Below, one piece after another: positions 1 to 5,700 of a stretch of DNA of 7,703 nt (positions are counted from its first letter, which is position 1; each line of letters opens with the position of its first letter). The stretch is from an uncultured Eubacteriales bacterium (GTDB lineage Bacteria > Bacillota > Clostridia > Lachnospirales > CAG-274): NCBI GenBank assembly GCA_902495025.1, contig CABUWB010000085.1:1-7703 (forward strand), in the 5' to 3' direction. The notes under the pieces were generated by a model. That model saw nothing but the letters and a program-made list of their open reading frames with translations. It was not told the DNA's origin and did no database searches. Position numbers and translations under genes: made by a program.

Positions 1-1038
1 GGTCAAATTACATTTAAAGCTATGACAAAGGCTGATGCAGCGGCGGATGATGCTGCTGACAATCCCGACAATGTAGCAATAAATGATATTGCTGGTGACA
101 CATATTATGCAACAAGAAAGGCAACTCTTGATTTTTCAGGCTGTTCATTTGATGAACCAGGTATTTATCGTTACATAGTTACAGAAAATGCGACAACAGG
201 TGCAGCAGGTATTGTAAATGATACAACAACTACAAGAACTGTTGATGTGTATGTTGAAGATAATGGTAGCGGTCTTGAAGTTACAGGTTATATAATTTAC
301 AAAGGGACTGTAACTAATCCTGCAAGTGCTGAAACATCAGGTGCTAATAGTGATTCTATAGTTGAAGATGGTTCAACTGTAACAGGTGATTTTACTTATG
401 CATCAGATGGCGGTGAAAAGTCCATTGGCTTCAAGAATAGTTATACTACCCATGATATTCAAATTAGCAAAACAGTAACAGGTAATCAGGGTTCAAAGGA
501 TAAGTACTTTAAATTTACCATAAAGGTTGAGGGTGATTTTGACGGTGCTCAGACATTTGCTATAGATACTGTTAATAGTGTGTATGAACAAGCTCCAACT
601 AAAACTACTGCTACTATATATGAAGCTGCTGATATGGCGACCGCAAATGGTGTGCTTGCAGTATCAGGTTCTGATTTAAAGACAGGTGTGGATTTCTACT
701 TAAAGGACGGTCAGAAGATTATAATTACTGGTATTCCTGAGGGTGCTAATTATACTATCACTGAGGATCCAGAGGATTATAAGCCTACCTCAAGTGTAGA
801 AGGTGATACCAAGTTGAACGATGATACTGATATCGTAGTTGGTGCTGATAAGTACGAAGTTACAGATGATGGTTTAAAGGCTGATGCTCAGGTTGCATTT
901 GAGAACCACCGCAACGGCGTTCTCCCAACAGGTATCATTATGTCAGTAGCACCAGTAGCAGTTGTAGGTATTGGTGTACTTGCAGCAATCATTGCTCTGT
1001 TCATTAGCAGCAAGAAGAGAGAGTTAGACGAAGAATAA
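1..1038 (+). CDS. Major pilin subunit, FctA/Spy0128-like, LPTG-anchored (5' end missing)
   Basis: The frame is open from the first base, so the start codon, signal peptide and early N-terminus lie upstream; 345 codons are visible. Counting from the first codon, residues 1-150 end an FctA-type pilin domain. Its signature is GIYRYIVTE (54-62), with E62 as the expected isopeptide-catalysing acid and N146 in FKNSY as the expected acceptor. A second isopeptide domain spans about 152-305 (DUF7601-like): K157 in ISKTVTG, E255 in YTITED, N302 in FEN. The sorting signal is LPTG (308-311), then a hydrophobic segment (312-335) and a KKR-containing tail. Family knowledge: such proteins are backbone pilins, stabilised by Lys-Asn bonds and polymerised by a sortase. 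The adjacent class B sortase gene, 41 bp downstream, fits this. The Lys of the first domain is off the window. A wall-anchored non-pilus protein is the alternative. Confidence 0.88.
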   Translation, partial: GQITFKAMTKADAAADDAADNPDNVAINDIAGDTYYATRKATLDFSGCSFDEPGIYRYIVTENATTGAAGIVNDTTTTRTVDVYVEDNGSGLEVTGYIIYKGTVTNPASAETSGANSDSIVEDGSTVTGDFTYASDGGEKSIGFKNSYTTHDIQISKTVTGNQGSKDKYFKFTIKVEGDFDGAQTFAIDTVNSVYEQAPTKTTATIYEAADMATANGVLAVSGSDLKTGVDFYLKDGQKIIITGIPEGANYTITEDPEDYKPTSSVEGDTKLNDDTDIVVGADKYEVTDDGLKADAQVAFENHRNGVLPTGIIMSVAPVAVVGIGVLAAIIALFISSKKRELDEE

Positions 1039-1063
1039 TAAACTAACCTACATATCATAATAA

Positions 1064-1070
1064 GAAAGGA
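1064..1070 (+). promoter_or_regulatory. Ribosome binding site deciding a TTG start
   Basis: GAAAGGA lies 9 bases before the TTG at 1080. No ATG or GTG at suitable spacing gives the sortase N-terminus, so this site supports TTG initiation. It is weaker than the G-rich sites in front of the next two genes. Confidence 0.7.
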
Positions 1071-1079
1071 ACACAGCAC

Positions 1080-1781
1080 TTGAGGCAATTTTTTAAAACG
1101 CTTAACATAATTTATGAAAGATCTTTGCTTGCGGTGTTTGTGTGCATTCTTCTTATAGTCATATATTCAATATATGATATATGGTATATTTATGACTACG
1201 CAGGTGATAACAGCATTTTAAAATACAAGCCCTCCGCATACTCCGTTGATGCGGGGGCTTCTCCTATAACTGAGGATATGGTTGCTTGGCTGACTATAAA
1301 CGATACAAATATTGATTATCCTATTATGCAGTCAGATGATAACACAAAATATCTTAATACTGACCCGTTTGGCAATTATTCCCTTTCGGGCAGTATTTTT
1401 CTTGACAGCCGTAATGCCTCGGATTTTACGGACAGATATTCGCTTTTGTACGGACATCACATGGAATATGGTAAAATGTTCGGTGCATTGGATGATTTTT
1501 TAGACCCCGATTATTTAAACGCTCATTCGGACGGTACACTTATTATAGGCAGAAATGCGGAAAAGACATATAAGCTAAAGGTGTTTGCATCAATGATGGT
1601 AAGCGCCAAGGAGGACAGGGTATTTTCCCCTGAAAAGAGTGCAGGTCTTAATGCCTATATAAAGCAAAGTGCAAAGGTATTTGCAGGTGAGCAGAATAAA
1701 CGTATATTGGGACTTTCAACCTGTACGGAGGCGGACTCCGTTACGAGGGTTGTTGTATTTTGTTATATTTTGGATGAATAA
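1080..1781 (+). CDS. srtB: Class B sortase, probable pilus polymerase
   Basis: A 233-residue membrane-anchored cysteine transpeptidase, full length for class B. It would cut the sorting signal of a surface protein between Thr and Gly and join it to another pilin or to the cell wall, outside the membrane. An N-terminal signal anchor is visible at about residues 15-38. The catalytic residues are H126 in YGHHM, C215 in LSTCT and R223 in VTRVVVF. Class B hallmarks include VAWLTIND...IDYPIMQ (68-84), FLDSRN (107-112) and GKMFGALDDF (131-140). It sits directly after an FctA-like LPTG pilin, as does the class B pilus polymerase SrtC1 in streptococcal FCT islands, so polymerisation is the favoured role. 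This is inference; an anchoring role is possible. The start is TTG, which may keep enzyme levels below those of the pilin. A strong stem-loop lies inside the gene at 1227-1260. Confidence 0.93.
   Translation: MRQFFKTLNIIYERSLLAVFVCILLIVIYSIYDIWYIYDYAGDNSILKYKPSAYSVDAGASPITEDMVAWLTINDTNIDYPIMQSDDNTKYLNTDPFGNYSLSGSIFLDSRNASDFTDRYSLLYGHHMEYGKMFGALDDFLDPDYLNAHSDGTLIIGRNAEKTYKLKVFASMMVSAKEDRVFSPEKSAGLNAYIKQSAKVFAGEQNKRILGLSTCTEADSVTRVVVFCYILDE
1227..1260 (+). other. Strong intragenic stem-loop in the sortase gene
   Basis: AAGCCC-T-CCGCAT (1227-1239) pairs with ATGCGGGGGCTT (1249-1260). This gives 12 base pairs with one bulged T at 1233 and a 9-base loop (1240-1248). It covers codons 50-61 of the sortase. 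No U-run follows, so it is not a standard intrinsic terminator. It could slow or attenuate transcription or protect a processed pilin mRNA; that role is inference. Confidence 0.55.
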
Positions 1782-1793
1782 GGAAAGGGGGGA
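1782..1793 (+). promoter_or_regulatory. Strong G-rich ribosome binding site
   Basis: GGAAAGGGGGGA directly follows the sortase TAA and stands 6 bases before the ATG at 1800. Together with the two preceding A bases it shares the 12-mer AAGGAAAGGGGG with the site in front of the large adhesin gene. Confidence 0.75.
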
Positions 1794-1799
1794 CGTACA

Positions 1800-2747
1800 A
1801 TGCTGTGGTTTATTGCCTTTATCAAAAACAAGACAGCCTTTTTAGTGTGCGTGCTCCTTTTTTTATTTTCGGTTAATGTATATGCAAATGCCATATATCA
1901 GCCTATAACGGCTGCCATACCTGTCAGCTTTAGTTTGTCGGGCAGCGGTGCGGCAACCTTTGAGGCAGTAATAGAAACGAAAGATAATTCTCCGCAGCCA
2001 TCTGAGTTAAGCATGATGGTTTACGGCAACGGCAGCGGAGAGTTTAATATACAGATTACGGAGCCGGGCACATACAAATATGTTGTTTATCAGAAAAAGG
2101 GCTCCACAGATAAGGTAACCTATGATACAACGGTTTATGACGTAACCGTTTACGTAACCAATAATCCGTCGGCAGGCGGTCAGCTTGACTATGCGATAAC
2201 CGCTGTAGCATCTGATACGGGCAGAAAGCCCGACAAAATTCAGTTTTCAAATGAAATACGCCGTCAGACAGGCGGTGGCGGCGGTGGCGGCGGTGGCGGC
2301 TCAAGCAGCAGTAATCCGCCGAGTGAAATAATAACAATTAATCCGCCCGATACGGATATACCTGGTACGGATACGCCAGGACATGGTACACCCGATACAC
2401 CAGATACACCGGGTACGGACACACCAAATCCAGATACACCCGATATAAATCCACCAGAGGGTGACAATCCAACCGACCCTGAGGACAGTACAGAAGAACA
2501 GGGCAGGGATTGGAACGACTCCTTGGACAGCGGCAACGGAAATGCCACACCCGAGGATACAAATTATACTGATAAAATAAAAAACACCGAAACAGCTACG
2601 GAAACTGTTTCGTCAGATAACTCTGTTGATACAGGCGACAGCAGCAAACAGGGGCTTGCTGTGTCACTTATGGTTATTTCGCTTGCGGCAATCGTCCTGT
2701 CGGCTGCTGCGGAGAGAAAAAGCCGTAATAAACGCAAAACACATTAA
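1800..2747 (+). CDS. Minor pilin/stalked surface protein with a degenerate FctA-like domain
   Basis: This 315-residue secreted protein likely sits on the cell surface. A signal peptide spans about 1-29 or 1-31 (cleavage near VYA-N-A). One FctA/Spy0128-like domain spans about 35-155, recognised by ITEPGTYKYVVY (86-97), TYDTTVYDVTVYV (107-119) and IQFSNE (147-152). The usual isopeptide Lys position reads F44 (VSFSLSG) and the usual Glu position reads Y97; only N151 remains. A Gly10 run (158-167), four Ser, and a Pro/Asp/Thr/Gly stalk (about 172-228) then an acidic Ser/Thr linker follow. The C-terminus has SVDTGD (275-280), a hydrophobic segment (285-303) and a basic tail, a layout typical of sortase substrates although LPxTG is not intact. 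It is 18 bp after the sortase gene, in one operon. A role as basal or minor pilin, loosely like FctB, is inferred from position and architecture only. Confidence 0.8.
   Translation: MLWFIAFIKNKTAFLVCVLLFLFSVNVYANAIYQPITAAIPVSFSLSGSGAATFEAVIETKDNSPQPSELSMMVYGNGSGEFNIQITEPGTYKYVVYQKKGSTDKVTYDTTVYDVTVYVTNNPSAGGQLDYAITAVASDTGRKPDKIQFSNEIRRQTGGGGGGGGGGSSSSNPPSEIITINPPDTDIPGTDTPGHGTPDTPDTPGTDTPNPDTPDINPPEGDNPTDPEDSTEEQGRDWNDSLDSGNGNATPEDTNYTDKIKNTETATETVSSDNSVDTGDSSKQGLAVSLMVISLAAIVLSAAAERKSRNKRKTH
2271..2300 (+). repeat. Deca-glycine tract from a 9-bp tandem repeat
   Basis: Three copies of GGCGGTGGC plus a final GGC encode Gly158-167 of the small surface protein. The tract joins the folded domain to the stalk as a flexible hinge. 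A unit length of 9 bp would keep frame if copies are gained or lost. Confidence 0.9.
2343..2480 (+). repeat. Pro/Asp/Thr-rich stalk-coding imperfect repeats
   Basis: Imperfect short repeats of the type GAYACRCCN encode residues 182-227, with recurring PDTP, GTDTP and NPPE-like units. Such segments act as extended wall-spanning stalks in Gram-positive surface proteins (family knowledge). Confidence 0.8.
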
Positions 2748-2765
2748 TTTTTTTAACGCTGACAA

Positions 2766-2775
2766 GGAAAGGGGG
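2766..2775 (+). promoter_or_regulatory. Strong G-rich ribosome binding site choosing the start at 2785
   Basis: GGAAAGGGGG lies 9 bases before the ATG at 2785. A nearer ATG at 2778 is only 2 bases from the site and reads four codons before a TAA, so 2785 is the start. TAACGC (2754-2759) and GCGTTA (2780-2785) could pair and place this site in a 20-base loop. Confidence 0.75.
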
Positions 2776-2784
2776 TAATGCGTT

Positions 2785-5700
2785 ATGAATAAAATAAGAA
2801 GCTATGTATGCTTACTGCTTACATTTGTTATTGTATGTTCAGTGGCATTACCCGGATTTGGCGATGTATTTCGCTCTGCTCATTATATGGAAAATGATGA
2901 ACTTACCAGCGGTCAGGCTGTCGATGTTACACCAAGTGGTTATTCTTTAAGTACTATGGCTGAGGGCGAAAGTGTAAATGTTGCAATCAAGGGCTTTTCG
3001 GTAGGTCTTGAAGCGGGTGCAACTTTGCAGGATGATAAATATGTCTGGACTGCCGAGAACTCTCTCAGCGGTCATAACTTTATATTTGATATTTACTACG
3101 AGCTTTCGGGTACAGGTGATTTGCCTGTTGATGCCGTTAGCATTACCATACCAAAGCACATTTTAAAGAACAAAAATGGTGCTGTTGCTGACTCCTACAT
3201 AATGTCTATGCCTCAAAAGGATGCTGTAATTCCTGACGAGGTTGATGAAAAAACCAACTGGGTATATGAGGAAAAGGTAGATGAAAGCGGAAATGAGTTT
3301 ATTGTAATAACTAACCGCAGGCCAATTTCTGCCGCACAGACAGGCTATATTCAGGTTGCCTATACTACCACTCAAACTACCTTTGATTATGAGGATATGG
3401 CTGAGTCAAATCCTTTTAATGCAAAAATTGAAATTAAAAATGAAACTACTGTCACCAAGGAAAGCAACGATATACCTGTTTATATTGATACCGATGTTAA
3501 AATAACAAGCACTGCCAAGAAAAAGCCTGTAGAGGTAAATTATAAGTGGCTTAGCTCATGGGGCACTAAGCCCGATGATGCTGATGAATATTATTACCTT
3601 GTATGGGAGATAAATTCTATCATAGACTCAAAGTCAACTCAGATGTATGATTTTGAGCTTGATGACAGCATTATAGTCGGTACACCGGAGCTTGAAATTG
3701 TGGGCTATAAAATGTCAGGCAAGGCAAGCAGCTACTTCCTTAAAAAGGATGAGACTGGCTGTAATGTTGCTGAAAACCAGAGAGCAACAGGTACAAGACG
3801 TGACTATGTTTTAACAAGAATAAGCAAAACTGATTATGAAAGATTGCTACCTGTGGATGACGATAATGCCAAAATTCCCATAACCAATCAAATTACAGCA
3901 ACGGTAACTCCTGCTGATGGCAACGACGATACGACCACAGCAACCGCACAGCAGACCTATGAACTTAAAAGGCCTGTTTTTGTGGCGCCTATCGGTTCAT
4001 CAAGCATTAAAAAAACAGGCGGTGTAAGAAATTATCTGCTTACAAAATTTAAGAAGGGAGAAATACAGGAAATTCCAGGACTTACCTATAATGTCCGTGC
4101 AGGCGCCTATTCCTATGCTTATACCCTTGCAGATGGCACTGATGCGAATTTGCCTGAAAATTACGGTAAAAAAGACGTTACCTTTACCCTTGTGGATGAC
4201 AAGGTATATCTTAACCAGGAGGAAACTCCGCTTACTGCTGACGATTATGAATTCAGCAGTGTTGCAATAACTCACGATATTAAAGCTGCACGATATAATG
4301 ACCAAACAAAGAGCTTTGATACATATAGCGCAACAGCAGATAATAGTGTTACTATCAATTACTATGCAAAATTTGACGATAGTGATGATTGGAAGGTAGT
4401 AGGCAGCTATACTATAGGAGCTGCAGAAATTGTTAATACTAACGCAAGCTATGCCACACTTACAAGAAGCTATAACACTGTAACTATTACGCCTGCAGAG
4501 GGTCATACCATAACAGGCTACAAGGCAGAAACTACAAATAAATGCTACTCAACCTTTTTTATAGCCAAGCCGGAGGTTGTAATTAAACGTAATGAGGCTT
4601 TAATTACTAAAATCGGTGATGCAGAGCAAATTTCGGTAAGAAACCTTGCTGAACTGACCGTAGCATACAGTGCGGACGATATTATTTATAAAAACACTTC
4701 ACAGGCGTTTGATTATGTAAATGAAGAGGCAAGAAAATCGGAAATCAAAAAGTCGGTTTCTGCCACTACAAACGACACTATAAACCAGCGCTATGTAATA
4801 ACATGGAAGCTTGCCATGAAGGAATATGTGTTAATGAGCAGTGGAAATTCACAAACACCTATTACACAGCAATCGGGTATTTTCTATGACCTTTTGCCGG
4901 GCGGTAGTGATGTTGACCTTAGCTCTGTACAGGTGGAAAATGAGCAGGGTATACTGCCAGAGTCTGCCTACACAGTTTCCTTTACGCATAACTATAATAA
5001 CAGCCAGAGGACGCTTATGCAGGTAAGCATCAGTGAGCCTGGCGACAGTTATTATGTGTACTTTAATACTAACCATACATGGGAGAATATTTCGGACTAT
5101 GGTCAGAACGTGTTAAACCCTGTTGCTTATGAAACAGGCAACGATGAAATAGCAGGCGGTAAACCTGATAATGGTGAAGGTCTTTCTGAACCTAATAATA
5201 CCTATATGAACGACCTTGACAGCAGTACGGATGATAATAAATTTATTTATTACGAGGCACCCCACAAGATTAGCGCTATTATTTCGGCTGCATCGGGTGC
5301 AGATAAAAAGGTACGTAGTGAGCTTGACAGCGCCTACTCCTATAGTGCTGTTGTTACACCTAAAAAGCGCAGCTATTCCTACAGGCTAAGATATTCAAAC
5401 AATAATAACTCTCTGTCTGCGGATAATGTTATATTTGACTTTATGGAAAGCTATGCCGACCCTAGCAAGGACATAACAGGCTCTGATTGGAAGGGTACGC
5501 TCGACCATATAGATTTATCCCAGATAATATCAAAAAATATAGTTCCAAAGGTGTATTATAGCACCACAGAGGGTATTGGTGATTTGGTAAGCAAAAATTT
5601 GGGGGATAGTGTTGACTTTACAACTGACATTAATTGGCAGCCTAATAACAATATCATCAACGGTATATCCGATTTTTCCGGCATTGCAGGTGTTACAGCT

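Noticed and set aside
2129..2150. Seven-bp inverted repeat AACGGTT/AACCGTT in the minor protein gene
   Set aside because: It is short and AT-containing, falls in a Thr/Val/Tyr-coding beta strand and has no regulatory context.
2264..2548. Antisense open frame with poly-Pro and Gly-Val-Ser repeats
   Set aside because: It only mirrors the Gly tract and Pro/Thr stalk of the real gene on the + strand.
2748..2754. Run of seven T after the minor protein gene as an intrinsic terminator
   Set aside because: No stable hairpin precedes it directly, and the next gene begins only 30 bases later with a strong ribosome binding site, so transcription very likely continues.
2778..2792. Four-codon leader peptide (ATG CGT TAT GAA TAA) overlapping the adhesin start
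   Set aside because: Its ATG is only 2 bases from the ribosome binding site, too close for good initiation, and the peptide shows no attenuation logic.
4000..4506. A 168-codon open frame on the - strand
   Set aside because: It is antisense shadow of the adhesin head, with Cys/Ile-rich composition typical of such frames and no supporting context.
4537..4563. KCYSTFF (C587) in the adhesin head as a thioester-domain cysteine
   Set aside because: The partner Gln motif expected of thioester adhesin domains is not visible and the position is not N-terminal, so the resemblance is too weak.
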